From an uncultured bacterium (lineage in GTDB: Bacteria > Bacillota > Clostridia > Lachnospirales > Lachnospiraceae): a stretch of DNA of 29,613 nt. The translations under genes and the position numbers were made by a program. The stretch spans positions 1-29,613 of the forward strand of contig CAJMPJ010000044.1 of assembly GCA_905215155.1 (NCBI GenBank), written 5' to 3'. The notes below the pieces were generated by a model. That model was not told where the DNA came from, ran no database searches, and saw only the letters and a list, made by a program, of their open reading frames with translations. Shown here in pieces: positions 14,782 to 24,064 of the stretch (positions within the stretch are counted from its first letter, which is position 1; every line of letters begins with the position of its first letter).

Positions 14782-16513
14782 TTACGTACACTCCATACAT
14801 CGCGCCTGTGAAGCGTTTGCCTTTTACAAGGCCCTCGGAACAGATGGAAGTCACATCCGTCCATTGCCACAGGAAGCTGTTATTGAATAAAAAGGTTCTT
14901 TTCAGCCCGTCGGTCTCCACCCGGAAGGTCACCGGTCCGTGAAAGGCATAGGGCTTTTTCTCTGTTCTGACATAGGCATTATCTATGTATTCCGTTAGGA
15001 ACACTTCATCCTTTGTCACACCGAATTTTATATAAGTATTTTCATCGTAATAAAGAGTCACCCCTGCATCTGAGGTAAATTCTTCGTTTCCCTCCTCCGG
15101 CAGATCCATGACAAATTCCACGTCAAACTTAAAATCCGGCTGGCATTTCACCAAAAGGCTTCTGCAGTCTTTCTCACATAAGTCCTTCTTATCTCCACGG
15201 ATCAGGATGGTACCGTCCTCCTCTTCCCAAATCCGTTTTTCGTCCCTGGTCCTTGGGGTCAGCCAGACCTCCTGGTTCGGGATGTCTGTGATTGCCCCGG
15301 TTTTTTGGGGAAATGGCAGCGGTGCCATATAAGAAGGTCCTTTTCCCTGATTGATCACAGGCCAGCCCTCTAAAGTCCATGTGATCTCATCAAGACAGGT
15401 CTCTCTCCCAAGCATCCCCCACTTACTGTCAATCAAGCGGGAGCAAAGATAAACCACGAACCACCGGCCGTCGGCCGTCTGGACCGGCTTTCCATGACCG
15501 CAGCACTGGATCACTCCCATCTCATCCTTTTGATGCAGGATTGGATTAAAGGGACAGGGTTCGTAGGGGCCAAACAAATTCCTGGATCGTGCAACCGTGA
15601 TCATGTGTCCCTTGCCGGTTCCTCCTTCTGCAAGAAAGCAGTAGTAATACCCATCCTTTTTAAGCAGATGAGGGCCTTCCGGAGCATGGCCGGAATGTCC
15701 ATACCAGATGAGCGACGGCTCGGAGAGGATTTCTTTTCCATCTTCGGAAATCTCCATGATCCTGGCTCCCCGGTTGACCAGCATATACCGTTTTCCGTCA
15801 TCATCGGTAAATATGGATGGGTCAATCCCAAGTACGTTATGGACCACCGGAGTCTCATAAGGTCCCTGGGGAAACTCAGAGCTGGTGACCATCTGGGTCT
15901 GAATATAAGGGGCATCATCATTCTGCCGTAATGTGGCACAGATATAAAACCGCCCGTTATGGTAACTGATGTCCGGTGCCCAAAAGCCTCTTCCGCCCTC
16001 CAGCTTTCCCAGGTTTTCTTCCGACCATTTGGGGTCTGTCACCGCATACCCGATGACGTTCCAATGGACCAGATCCCTGGAATGGGAAATGGGAATACCG
16101 GGGAAATAAATAAAGCTGGAGTTGACCATATAATAATCTTCTCCCACCCGGACGATGCTGGGATCGGGATGCATCCCCCTCTGCACAGGATTGCGGTAAC
16201 AATCCTCCAATCCAAACCCGCAGACCGTCTTAAAATACGCTTCGATGGGAGTCCCCTTTGCCAGATCATAAGGGGTCACCATATTTTGATTGGACCAGGT
16301 GGGGTCAAGAGAGCATCTTTCCACCAGAAATGCTACCAGTTCCTGATTCTTTCCTTTTACCGCATAATGGAGGAGGCTGTTCCCTTCCTCGTCACAATCC
16401 TCTACCTGAAAGGAGTGGTCAATCAAATGCCTTACCAATGCCTCATCCCCGTTCCCGGCTGCCTCAAAGGCCCGCTTAGCAGTTGCTTCTGTCTTCGATG
16501 TATATAAATTCAT
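14735..16513 (-). CDS. GH43 glycosidase with N-terminal ankyrin-repeat-like region
   Basis: From the ATG at 16513 this is a 592-residue protein. The first 100 residues look like ankyrin repeats: AFEAAGNGDEALVRHLID, then EGNSLLHYAVKGKNQELVAF, then NMVTPYDLA. A GH43 five-bladed beta-propeller follows, starting at RNPVQRGMHPDPSIVRV. Numbered from a GTG 14 codons upstream, the three catalytic acids are Asp131 (HPDPS), Asp245 (GIDPS) and Glu293 (APEGP). A C-terminal beta-sandwich (about 440-606 in that numbering) resembles the concanavalin-like domain of GH43 xylosidases. The expected activity is removal of arabinofuranose or xylose from oligosaccharides. There is no signal peptide, so it is intracellular. 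ATG 16513 is preferred over GTG 16555 because GGGG precedes it. The gene overlaps its neighbours on both sides, which implies coupled translation. Confidence 0.85.
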   Translation of the reverse strand: MNLYTSKTEATAKRAFEAAGNGDEALVRHLIDHSFQVEDCDEEGNSLLHYAVKGKNQELVAFLVERCSLDPTWSNQNMVTPYDLAKGTPIEAYFKTVCGFGLEDCYRNPVQRGMHPDPSIVRVGEDYYMVNSSFIYFPGIPISHSRDLVHWNVIGYAVTDPKWSEENLGKLEGGRGFWAPDISYHNGRFYICATLRQNDDAPYIQTQMVTSSEFPQGPYETPVVHNVLGIDPSIFTDDDGKRYMLVNRGARIMEISEDGKEILSEPSLIWYGHSGHAPEGPHLLKKDGYYYCFLAEGGTGKGHMITVARSRNLFGPYEPCPFNPILHQKDEMGVIQCCGHGKPVQTADGRWFVVYLCSRLIDSKWGMLGRETCLDEITWTLEGWPVINQGKGPSYMAPLPFPQKTGAITDIPNQEVWLTPRTRDEKRIWEEEDGTILIRGDKKDLCEKDCRSLLVKCQPDFKFDVEFVMDLPEEGNEEFTSDAGVTLYYDENTYIKFGVTKDEVFLTEYIDNAYVRTEKKPYAFHGPVTFRVETDGLKRTFLFNNSFLWQWTDVTSICSEGLVKGKRFTGAMYGVYVNGSNLLRWRQHSKIQ

Positions 16514-17996
16514 ATTCCCCATACCCTTCCGATAACCAGTTGTTTTTGTTTGCACTCCACAGACACAGCTTTGCTCCGGTCCAGGTGGCTCTGCGAAGCG
16601 GATTGGCTCCGCCTATGGAAGTATAACGGATTCCATCCTCCGACCATGCAAACCGGTAAGTCTTGTTTTCAAATACTTCAAATTTCAAATAAACCGTATC
16701 ACCTTTATAAGGGCAGGAAACGTTGAGAGTCTCATTTGCCTCTCCTTCAAAGGTATTGACAGTCACATCTCCCGTATAGAGGGTAAGTGCATGGCCCTCT
16801 TCCGTCTTCTGAATGCCAAGATACGCATACTGGTGGCCGATCATACCGATGGAAGCCATATCTCCCAGCTCTTTTCCCTGAAGCCGGACCTTTGCGGTGA
16901 CGGAAAATGCCCGGTGCTGCGGGATCTGAGTCAGTGCATTCGGTGCATACCACAGGTAATTCTCTCTCGTTTTATTGGAAAGACAAAACAGCCGAAGTCC
17001 TGCATGCCCCTTCATGGAATAGAAAAACTCCTGAGGATTGGCCTGCCATTGCCACTGAAGTCCCAGCCGCTCTCCTTCAAATGCATCCGACTGAGCGATC
17101 TCATATTCCGGCTGTCCTTCTGCCGGAAGCCGCCACTCCCTGACCGGTTCTCCGATTCCGTCTCCATTTTGCTCGGTCCCGATAAACGGCCAGCCGTTGT
17201 TAAAACACATGGGCTGAAGGTGGATGATCCTTCCAAGCTCATGGACATCCTGGAAATGGACAAACCAGTGTCTGCCATCTACAGAGGTGACCCAGCCGCC
17301 CTGGTGAGGCCCGTTGATATCCGTATTCCCCTGATGCATGATGATGCGGTACTCATAAGGTCCTTTCAGGGATTTGGAACGCAGAACGGACTGCCAGCCC
17401 ACTGCCACGCCGCCTGACGGCATCAGAATGTAATAATACCCCTGATATTGATACATCTTTGGCCCTTCTGTGGTCGGCCCTAATTGTTCCCCGTCAAAAA
17501 TAGTGACCGGGTCCCCCAAAAGTTTGGTACACGTCACATCCATTTCCACCAGATCCAGACGATGCTTAATGCCGCTGCGGCTGTTGGCATAGGCAAATAC
17601 CATGTACGCTTTTCCGTCCTCATCCCAAAACGGACAGGGATCAATCCAGCCCACCGCTTCCTGCAGACAATGAAGCTTGAATTCTCCGTATGGATCTTTG
17701 CTTGTGGCAACAAAAATCCCTTCATCCGGAAGGGGAACAAACACATAGAAGGTCCCCTCATGATAACGAATGGAAGGTGCCCATGTGCCAGAGCCATGGG
17801 AAGGACGGTCATACTTTTCAAAAGGGAGCGAGCTTACGCAGTAATTAATGATCTCCCAGTGAACCAGATCCCTGGAATGGAGTAGCGGTACCCCCGGTAA
17901 ATAAGTGAAGGAAGAAGCGACCATATAATAGTCTTCTCCCACCCGGATCACATCCGGATCCGAATAATCAGCATACAAAATTGGATTTTGGTACAT
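16476..17996 (-). CDS. GH43 glycoside hydrolase (beta-xylosidase / alpha-arabinofuranosidase type)
   Basis: A 506-residue inverting glycosidase. The N-terminal propeller (residues 1-300) carries Asp13 (YSDPD), Asp119 (GWIDP, the pKa modulator) and Glu177 (TTEGP, the general acid), the complete GH43 triad. The C-terminal part (about 310-500) is a beta-sandwich like that in xylosidase-type GH43 proteins. No signal peptide is present, so it acts on imported oligosaccharides. The ATG at 17996 is preceded by GGGGGT. Sequence similarity to the next gene (YYMVxSSF, HSRDLVHW) shows the two GH43 enzymes are paralogues, but only the next one has the ankyrin region. It is separated from the upstream permease by a hairpin at 18039-18057, which may lower its expression relative to the transporter. 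Exact linkage specificity cannot be told. Confidence 0.9.
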   Translation of the reverse strand: MYQNPILYADYSDPDVIRVGEDYYMVASSFTYLPGVPLLHSRDLVHWEIINYCVSSLPFEKYDRPSHGSGTWAPSIRYHEGTFYVFVPLPDEGIFVATSKDPYGEFKLHCLQEAVGWIDPCPFWDEDGKAYMVFAYANSRSGIKHRLDLVEMDVTCTKLLGDPVTIFDGEQLGPTTEGPKMYQYQGYYYILMPSGGVAVGWQSVLRSKSLKGPYEYRIIMHQGNTDINGPHQGGWVTSVDGRHWFVHFQDVHELGRIIHLQPMCFNNGWPFIGTEQNGDGIGEPVREWRLPAEGQPEYEIAQSDAFEGERLGLQWQWQANPQEFFYSMKGHAGLRLFCLSNKTRENYLWYAPNALTQIPQHRAFSVTAKVRLQGKELGDMASIGMIGHQYAYLGIQKTEEGHALTLYTGDVTVNTFEGEANETLNVSCPYKGDTVYLKFEVFENKTYRFAWSEDGIRYTSIGGANPLRRATWTGAKLCLWSANKNNWLSEGYGEYEFIYIEDRSNC

Positions 17997-18038
17997 TGTG
18001 TTACCCCCTGTATCATAAGATAGTAATTGTTAAAAAAA

Positions 18039-18057
18039 GAGGCAGAAATTCTGCCCC
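18039..18057. terminator. Intercistronic hairpin between transporter and glycosidase genes
   Basis: GAGGCAGAA and TTCTGCCCC pair around a single central base with one G-T type mismatch. On the minus strand seven T residues follow. It lies inside the operon, so partial termination or mRNA processing would separate highly expressed uptake genes from weaker enzyme genes. Confidence 0.6.
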
Positions 18058-18077
18058 TTTTTTCTGCCGGAACCCCA

Positions 18078-18914
18078 TTATTCCTTTACAGCTCCGATAT
18101 TAACACCCTGGATGAAATACTTCTGGCAGAACGGATAAATGATCATAAACGGGAGGATCGCAACGATAACCGCCGCATTTTTCACCGTGTTCTCCGTCGC
18201 TCCGCCGATTGCCTGAGGCAGGTCACTTCCCATTATAACAGACCTCAACTTCATTTGGAAGTTATAAAGATTTTCATTGGTAATATACAGCTTATAATGG
18301 GTATAATCGTTCCAGTAGGATACTGCGTACATAAGTCCGATTGCCGTAAGCGCTGCTTTGGACAGGGGCAGTACGATCTTAATAAATATGCCCATAGGAG
18401 AACAGCCGTCAATCTCCGCGGATTCAAACAGACTGGCTGGAATCCCTTCAAAGAAGTTTCTCATAAGAACCATATTATAAACATTGATTGCCGGAAGCAG
18501 TATTACTACAAATAAGGTATTGGTGATATGTAACGATTTCATAACCAGATACGTCGGAATCATACCGCCGCTGAATATCATGGTAAACAGCATCAGATTC
18601 GCAAACAGAGTCCTTCCCGGCATCTTCCACTGGATCAGCACGTAGGCTCCCAGTGTGGCAATGACAAGGCCCGTAAACGTCCCTACCACCGTTGTAAAGC
18701 AGGAAACCAGAAACGGCCGGTACAGGGTAGGATTGGTGAATACGGAAATATATCCCTGCAGACCGAATTCTTCCGGAAACAGCTTCATACCATAAGCAGT
18801 CTTTAGATCAAAGGAATCGATCAGGACTTTATATATGGGAATAATCATGATTAGACATATGATTAAAAATATGATCACCAGCATGTAATCAAATGCGGTT
18901 GCTTTCTTTTTCAT
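18078..18914 (-). CDS. Carbohydrate ABC transporter permease, YtcP/LplC type
   Basis: A 278-residue inner-membrane permease of the MalG-like (CUT1) group with six hydrophobic segments, the first at about residues 11-30 (YMLVIIFLIICLIMIIPIY). The coupling loop SLFESAEIDGCSPMGIFIKI matches the EAA motif that contacts the ATPase. It forms a heterodimer with the permease at 18932 and takes substrate from the lipoprotein at 19910. The ATG is preceded by AGGAGGAG. No cognate ATPase gene is in the window. Relatives in Bacillus and clostridia borrow a shared MsmX-type ATPase, and the same is likely here. The family often transports oligosaccharides such as rhamnogalacturonan or xylan fragments. Confidence 0.92.
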   Translation of the reverse strand: MKKKATAFDYMLVIIFLIICLIMIIPIYKVLIDSFDLKTAYGMKLFPEEFGLQGYISVFTNPTLYRPFLVSCFTTVVGTFTGLVIATLGAYVLIQWKMPGRTLFANLMLFTMIFSGGMIPTYLVMKSLHITNTLFVVILLPAINVYNMVLMRNFFEGIPASLFESAEIDGCSPMGIFIKIVLPLSKAALTAIGLMYAVSYWNDYTHYKLYITNENLYNFQMKLRSVIMGSDLPQAIGGATENTVKNAAVIVAILPFMIIYPFCQKYFIQGVNIGAVKE

Positions 18915-18931
18915 GTTTTTCTCCTCCTCCC

Positions 18932-19891
18932 CTACACAATTCCTCTTCCTCTGACCTTATGGCTGGCTTTGTTGCATAGAAGAACAAGGAAACAGCCTAC
19001 CAGCGAGGAAGTAAGACCGACTGCAGTCGTATAGCCGTAATCAGGAAGAGCACCGGAATTAAATGTCTGTGTGTAAATATAAGTCTGCAGTACATCTGCT
19101 TTCTTAATTACTGCATCATTCTGCATAACGAATACAGACTCAAATAAATTCATAACCTTTGCAAGATTCAAAATAAGGACTGTAATGATGGTATTATTCA
19201 GTGCAGGCAGGGTGATGTAACGAAGCCTGTTAAAGCGGTTTGCCCCATCCATGGACGCCGCTTCATAAAGCTCCGGATTGATTCCGGATAGAGTCGCGAT
19301 AAATATGATGGTCCCCCAGCCCGTATCCTTCCAAACATTGATGGTATAGAACATGGGACGCCACCAGTTCTGGTCACCCAGGAAATAAATCCCTTCTTTT
19401 ACAATGCCCAGTTTTATTAAAATAGAGTTGATAAGACCGGCATTGGTGGGAGAAAGAATCAGTGTAAATACGGAAGCTGTTACAACCCATGACATAAAAT
19501 GGGGAAGATATACGATGGTCTGTGCGGCCTTTTTAAATGTTAAGGACCGTATCTCATTGAGCATAAGAGAAAGCACAACAGCCATTGCCGTATTCAACAG
19601 AAGCTTAATGACACTTAACGTAATTGTATTACCAAATGCACTCCAAAATCCCGGCATGTTCATCATTTTTTCAAAGTGGGCAAGACCTACAAACACAGGC
19701 TCTTTGATGCCCTTGTAAGAAAAGAAGGCATACCGGATTCCAAGCATGGGCAAATAATGAAACACGATTGCAAAAATGAGCACTGGTAAAAACATCAGAT
19801 AGAATCCCTTGTAGTACCGGATAGAAACTAACAAAGGCCGTTTATTTTCGCCTGCAGCATTCGCTGCAGGCCCTTTCCTCTTTATATTCAT
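18932..19891 (-). CDS. Carbohydrate ABC transporter permease, LplB/YteP type
   Basis: A 319-residue MalF-like permease. A basic cytoplasmic N-terminus (MNIKRKGPAANAAGENKR) leads into the first membrane segment (GFYLMFLPVLIFAIVFHYLP), and about five more follow. The coupling loop is at LYEAASMDGANRFNRLRYIT (the EAA motif). The conserved HYLPMLGIRYAFFSYKGI block near the start is typical of the LplB group. It partners the permease at 18078, starting 18 bases upstream of that gene, and follows the binding protein by 18 bases. AGGAAGG precedes its ATG. The substrate is set mainly by the binding protein and cannot be read from the permease. Confidence 0.92.
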   Translation of the reverse strand: MNIKRKGPAANAAGENKRPLLVSIRYYKGFYLMFLPVLIFAIVFHYLPMLGIRYAFFSYKGIKEPVFVGLAHFEKMMNMPGFWSAFGNTITLSVIKLLLNTAMAVVLSLMLNEIRSLTFKKAAQTIVYLPHFMSWVVTASVFTLILSPTNAGLINSILIKLGIVKEGIYFLGDQNWWRPMFYTINVWKDTGWGTIIFIATLSGINPELYEAASMDGANRFNRLRYITLPALNNTIITVLILNLAKVMNLFESVFVMQNDAVIKKADVLQTYIYTQTFNSGALPDYGYTTAVGLTSSLVGCFLVLLCNKASHKVRGRGIV

Positions 19892-19909
19892 ATGATAACC
19901 TTCCTGAAC

Positions 19910-21493
19910 TTATTTCTTGGCTTCAAGCTCATTGAGAGAATCTACAATCTGCTTGGACCAGTCTGCTCCGCCTTCTTTTTCAAAGCGTGCATAAGCGTCT
20001 TCTATAGAAACTCCCTGTACAACAACATCTGCAACAATTGAGTTCTTGAGGGTCGTTAGATCTCCGTTGTAAGTTGCCATTACATCCGTTGACGGAATAA
20101 TAATCGCCTGTTTGGCGTTCTCATTGAACACAGTCTGAGACTCTTTCGCTTCTGCTTTTACAGTTTCTCTTCCGGGATCATTTTCCCAATTTGCAATGGA
20201 TAACATTGGATCAATGTGCTGTTTGGTATACTGTGTACCCGGATGCTCAAGACTTTCTCTCATGTGGAACACGCCTTCTTCATAGGTGTTATCAAGAATG
20301 GTCTCAGCCTTTTTAGACCAATGGACATCCTCCACACCGTAGCTCCACAGCAGCTGGGTATCTCCTCCGTCAAGCATGGATTCGATAAAGTATTTATAAA
20401 CGCCTTCCGGATTCTCACAGGAAGAGGTGATCGCCCATACAGGTGCAGTTCTTTCAATATACTTGCCTACTTCCTTGATGGGCTTTAACGGAACCAGCTC
20501 TCCGTCTCTGCCATTGGCCTCCAGGTTTTTCTTTAAGTTGGTTGCCCATGTTCCCGCCCAGTAAGTAAACACGCCGAATTTATCTTCAAAAAATTTATTG
20601 CGGCAGTCTTTGGTTCCGTTTGTCAACGTTTCCTTGTCAATATACCCTGCGGCATAAGCATCTCTCAGTCTCTTAAGGGCAGCTTTAAAATTATCCTGTG
20701 TAAATCCATCCTGCCATTTTCCGTCTTCTCCTTTTACAAAGGAAGGATTGGCATCCTGGTAGAACTCAGGAAGATAATTGGTCCATGGTTCCTCCGGTCC
20801 AACAAATCCGGCTGCTGAAACACCATATGTATCTCCGTTGACACCATTACCATCCGGGTCACCCTCGGTAAATGCTTTTAACATATTTAAATATTCGTCG
20901 TAAGTTTCCGGTGCCTTCAGCCCGCATCTGTCTAACCAGGCTTTCTTTACATAAGTGATGCAGCCGTTTCCTCTGGTAACAGGAAATCCGTAAAGCTTAC
21001 CGTCAAGTTTCATATTATCAATAACGCTTTCATCGGTGACGCGGCCGGATTTCTTCAACTCTGAGTTGTTCCAAGCCTCTGTCATGTCCCAAAGCGCACC
21101 TTCTTCTGCATAACCGGGATAAAAGCTTCCTGCAAGCAAAATGGCATCCGGCCAGTTCTCCGGACCGGAAGCAAAGGTCTGTCCCAGAACATCAAAATAT
21201 GCATCATGGTCTGGCTGGATGATTTCTAAATCAATCCCGGTCAATTCTTCCCATCTCTTTTCAAAGGCATCTCTGTTGTTCTGCTTTGTCGTTACCGTAC
21301 CGTTTACCATAATGGTAATTTTTTCCGGTTTCTTCACTTCACCGCTTGCTGCGTTTCCAGCAGCAGAACCTGATTCAGCGTTTGTTCCCTCCCCGGTTGT
21401 TTTTGAGCCTGATGATGAGGAACATCCGCTCAAGGCTACAGACGCAGCCATCGTTACAGCCATTCCGGCTGCAAGCATTTTTTTAACTCTCAT
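19910..21493 (-). CDS. Extracellular sugar-binding lipoprotein, LplA/YtcQ type
   Basis: A 527-residue substrate-binding protein. It begins with a signal peptide (MRVKKMLAAGMAVTMAASVA) ending in the lipobox LSGC, so it is anchored on the outer membrane surface of the cell. A Ser/Gly/Ala linker follows, then the mature fold with EKITIMVNGTVTT, ELTGIDLEIIQPDHDAY and the calcium-site-like DPDGNGVNGDTYG. At over 500 residues it belongs to the long LplA/YtcQ group rather than the 420-residue maltose-type proteins. It is the first gene of the operon, with GGGAGG before the ATG and a promoter at 21542-21570. It should capture the oligosaccharide that the downstream enzymes degrade. Confidence 0.92.
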   Translation of the reverse strand: MRVKKMLAAGMAVTMAASVALSGCSSSSGSKTTGEGTNAESGSAAGNAASGEVKKPEKITIMVNGTVTTKQNNRDAFEKRWEELTGIDLEIIQPDHDAYFDVLGQTFASGPENWPDAILLAGSFYPGYAEEGALWDMTEAWNNSELKKSGRVTDESVIDNMKLDGKLYGFPVTRGNGCITYVKKAWLDRCGLKAPETYDEYLNMLKAFTEGDPDGNGVNGDTYGVSAAGFVGPEEPWTNYLPEFYQDANPSFVKGEDGKWQDGFTQDNFKAALKRLRDAYAAGYIDKETLTNGTKDCRNKFFEDKFGVFTYWAGTWATNLKKNLEANGRDGELVPLKPIKEVGKYIERTAPVWAITSSCENPEGVYKYFIESMLDGGDTQLLWSYGVEDVHWSKKAETILDNTYEEGVFHMRESLEHPGTQYTKQHIDPMLSIANWENDPGRETVKAEAKESQTVFNENAKQAIIIPSTDVMATYNGDLTTLKNSIVADVVVQGVSIEDAYARFEKEGGADWSKQIVDSLNELEAKK

Positions 21494-21541
21494 ATGAAAC
21501 CTCCCAACAATTATTTTGCTACACGTCTTTGACGCAATGCA

Positions 21542-21570
21542 ATCATATCATCCGCAGATGTCTTTGACAA
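21542..21570 (-). promoter_or_regulatory. Promoter of the carbohydrate operon
   Basis: On the minus strand TTGTCA (21565-21570) and TATGAT (21542-21547) are 17 bases apart, about 48 bases before the binding-protein ATG. The AraC-type regulator encoded divergently is the likely activator. No clear repeat-type AraC site or catabolite (cre) box was identified between the two promoters. Confidence 0.6.
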
Positions 21571-21759
21571 CGCACAGATTTTAATATTGTTGTTCATTTT
21601 TCTCTAATAAGTAATTTTCCACTATATTTTATTATGCACATTTTACATGTCCTTTGAACGGACCTGCATTTTTTTACTAAAAGCGCACGGAAAATCAACA
21701 TTTTTTATGGGTACATTCTTTACTATCCGTATACAGTTTTTAATTTATCGTCTATTTGA

Positions 21760-21788
21760 TTGATTTTATGCCAATTTCATACTATAAT
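21760..21788 (+). promoter_or_regulatory. Promoter of the AraC-family regulator gene
   Basis: TTGATT (21760-21765) and a perfect TATAAT (21783-21788) are separated by 17 bases, 29 bases before the ATG at 21818. Confidence 0.65.
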
Positions 21789-21817
21789 TTGGTTATATAA
21801 ACGAAGGAACGGTGCCT

Positions 21818-24064
21818 ATGAAAAATGACAACAAACAAAATCACGATATTCCATTTAAAAATCAATTAATTCTTTCCTATACCATTATTCTGGCGATCAT
21901 CCTGATTATTGGAGTGACGCTGTATTACATATCCTACAAACAGGTGAAACATGGGATCAATCAGCAGAACCGGCTTTCCATGTCCGCCTCTGTCACAAAG
22001 CTTGACAGCACCATGGAACTGATGAACGCAGCGGTGAAGCAGATCACTTCCGACCGTCTATTTAACAATTTATCCGGTCTATCCAGAGAGGAGAGCAATG
22101 AATTTTACTATCTGGGCTATCAGACCCAGCGCAGTTTAAAATCAGTAACTCCGGTGGAGTTGCTGCTTCCAATCAGCAACTCCTTTATTTTCATGGAAAA
22201 ATCCAGGTATGTGGTCTCCTCCACCATGTTTTTAGACTTTGATTTTTTTGCCGCAAACAATACAAAATACCGTTTGGAACCAAATTCCTTTTCGGAAGCA
22301 CTGTTGAGTGAAGCCCATTGGAACCGTTTCACTCCCATGACGGATTTTGAAGGGAATTCCAAAAATTTTCTCTATGTTTATCCTTTGTTCCATTCCATAC
22401 GTTCGGTAAGCAAGCCTACCAACGTACTGTGCTATTTATTTGACTATGATATGGTAACGGAATATTTTTCCGGCATTAATTTATATGGAGACGGATATTT
22501 GATTGCTTACGACAAGAACGGGGAACCCATGTTCTTCTTCTCAGACGGAGCACAGGCAGCAGATTATGACACCTTAAAGAATTTAAATTACAAGAATCAG
22601 ATCGCCCATATGGTCTCGAAGGACAACCGCCAGGAGATGTTAGTGACCTCCGTCTCTTCTTCTTATAATAACTGGACGTACTACCTGGTACAGCCGGAGA
22701 ATCAGGCTTACTACTCCATCACGCCCTACCAGCGTTTTTTTACCATCATCACCATTGCTTCCTTTGTGGCCGGAGGAATCCTGGTCATCATTTTCTCCTC
22801 CTTTGGAAGCCGGTATCTGGCCCAGCTGTACAATGAACTGGTATTAAAGGAATCCGTGGCAACTTCTTTGAACCTTCTTGTGGAAAAGCAGAAGCCTATG
22901 GTCCTGGAATCCTATATGCGGAGGATCATGGAGGGAAGCATCACCACCAACGAAGAAAAAGAATACCTCATCAATGAACTGGCTCTGGAACAGCCCGGAG
23001 TAAAATACCATGTGCTTTATACCGAGGTATCTCCCTCCGAAGATACCCACATTCATTCCCATGATATGGAGCTGCTGATACAAAATTATGACACCCTGGT
23101 AAGAGAAGCCCTGCGCCGCTATTATCCCAATACAGGATATATTTATAAACCGTCCGACCGGATCTTTGCCATTTTGATTGCTTCTGACCAAACAGTTCCC
23201 TATGAGACAGTCATAGCGGAAAACAAGGATACCTTTAATGCCCTCCACCGGGAGCTTTTGGAAAAATACGGAATCTGGATCAGCGGAGGGTTCGGGGACC
23301 GGAACGGCATGATCTCCTACACCTGGAAATCCTACCAGCAGGCCAAGGAAGCAAAATCCATCACCACTATGGAAAAATACATTTTAAGCTGTGATGTGAA
23401 CCAATCCAACGATGTCTATTACTATCCGGAAAGCCTTTCCGTCCAGCTGAGCGGTTTTATTTCCAGCGGAAATAAGGACCAGGTACAGGAACTGTTCAAG
23501 CTTATAAAAAATGAAAACACAAAAAAGAAAAACCTTTCCTACACCCAGCTTAGCTGGCTCGTTTCCGATGTGCGCGCCACCGTATTTAAAAAACGCCATA
23601 ACCTTCTGACAGAGGGAATGCCTGCGGAAAAATTAAAGCTATTGGATATGATCGACAAACAGTTTGAAGGAGAAATGAGCTTAAATATTCTGGAAACCAT
23701 TGCGCTGGAATTATGCGATGTCTGCGGTTCGGAAGGAAATGAGCTGATTTTGAAGATCCAGGAATACATCAACACCAACTATCATGACCCGGATCTATGT
23801 CTGTCAAAGATATCCCAGGAATTCGGTATCTCGGAAAACTATTTCAGCTATTTGTTTAAGAAGGAAGTCTCTGAAAACTTTTCCATTTATCTGGAACGGC
23901 TTCGGATGGCAAAAGCCAAGGAAATTATTTCCGAGACAGATACCAGTCTTTCCACCCTGTACCAGTATCTTGGCTACAACAATGCAGCCTCTTTCCGGCG
24001 GGCATTTAAAAAGAATTTTGGTGTATCACCAAAAGAAATGAGGGATAAAGTCAATGCCAAATGA
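21818..24064 (+). CDS. Membrane-anchored AraC-family regulator (YesS/RhgR-like)
   Basis: A 748-residue one-component sensor-regulator. A first membrane segment near residues 15-37 (LILSYTIILAIILIIGVTLY) and a second near 305-325 (FFTIITIASFVAGGILVIIF) enclose an extracellular sensing region. A cytoplasmic stretch follows, ending in a double helix-turn-helix AraC domain in the last 100 residues (LCLSKISQEFGISENYFSYL, then LYQYLGYNNAASFRRAFKKN). The architecture matches regulators such as YesS/RhgR of Bacillus, which sense pectin-derived signals and activate neighbouring transporter and enzyme genes. ATG at 21818 is chosen over a GTG two codons upstream because AAGGA lies 9 bases before it. It is divergent from the carbohydrate operon, its probable target, and its stop overlaps the next gene. 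Confidence 0.88.
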   Translation: MKNDNKQNHDIPFKNQLILSYTIILAIILIIGVTLYYISYKQVKHGINQQNRLSMSASVTKLDSTMELMNAAVKQITSDRLFNNLSGLSREESNEFYYLGYQTQRSLKSVTPVELLLPISNSFIFMEKSRYVVSSTMFLDFDFFAANNTKYRLEPNSFSEALLSEAHWNRFTPMTDFEGNSKNFLYVYPLFHSIRSVSKPTNVLCYLFDYDMVTEYFSGINLYGDGYLIAYDKNGEPMFFFSDGAQAADYDTLKNLNYKNQIAHMVSKDNRQEMLVTSVSSSYNNWTYYLVQPENQAYYSITPYQRFFTIITIASFVAGGILVIIFSSFGSRYLAQLYNELVLKESVATSLNLLVEKQKPMVLESYMRRIMEGSITTNEEKEYLINELALEQPGVKYHVLYTEVSPSEDTHIHSHDMELLIQNYDTLVREALRRYYPNTGYIYKPSDRIFAILIASDQTVPYETVIAENKDTFNALHRELLEKYGIWISGGFGDRNGMISYTWKSYQQAKEAKSITTMEKYILSCDVNQSNDVYYYPESLSVQLSGFISSGNKDQVQELFKLIKNENTKKKNLSYTQLSWLVSDVRATVFKKRHNLLTEGMPAEKLKLLDMIDKQFEGEMSLNILETIALELCDVCGSEGNELILKIQEYINTNYHDPDLCLSKISQEFGISENYFSYLFKKEVSENFSIYLERLRMAKAKEIISETDTSLSTLYQYLGYNNAASFRRAFKKNFGVSPKEMRDKVNAK

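Noticed and set aside
21661..21700. Catabolite control (cre) site near AAAAGCGCAC upstream of the sugar operon
   Set aside because: Only the central CG region matches; the required symmetric flanks are missing.
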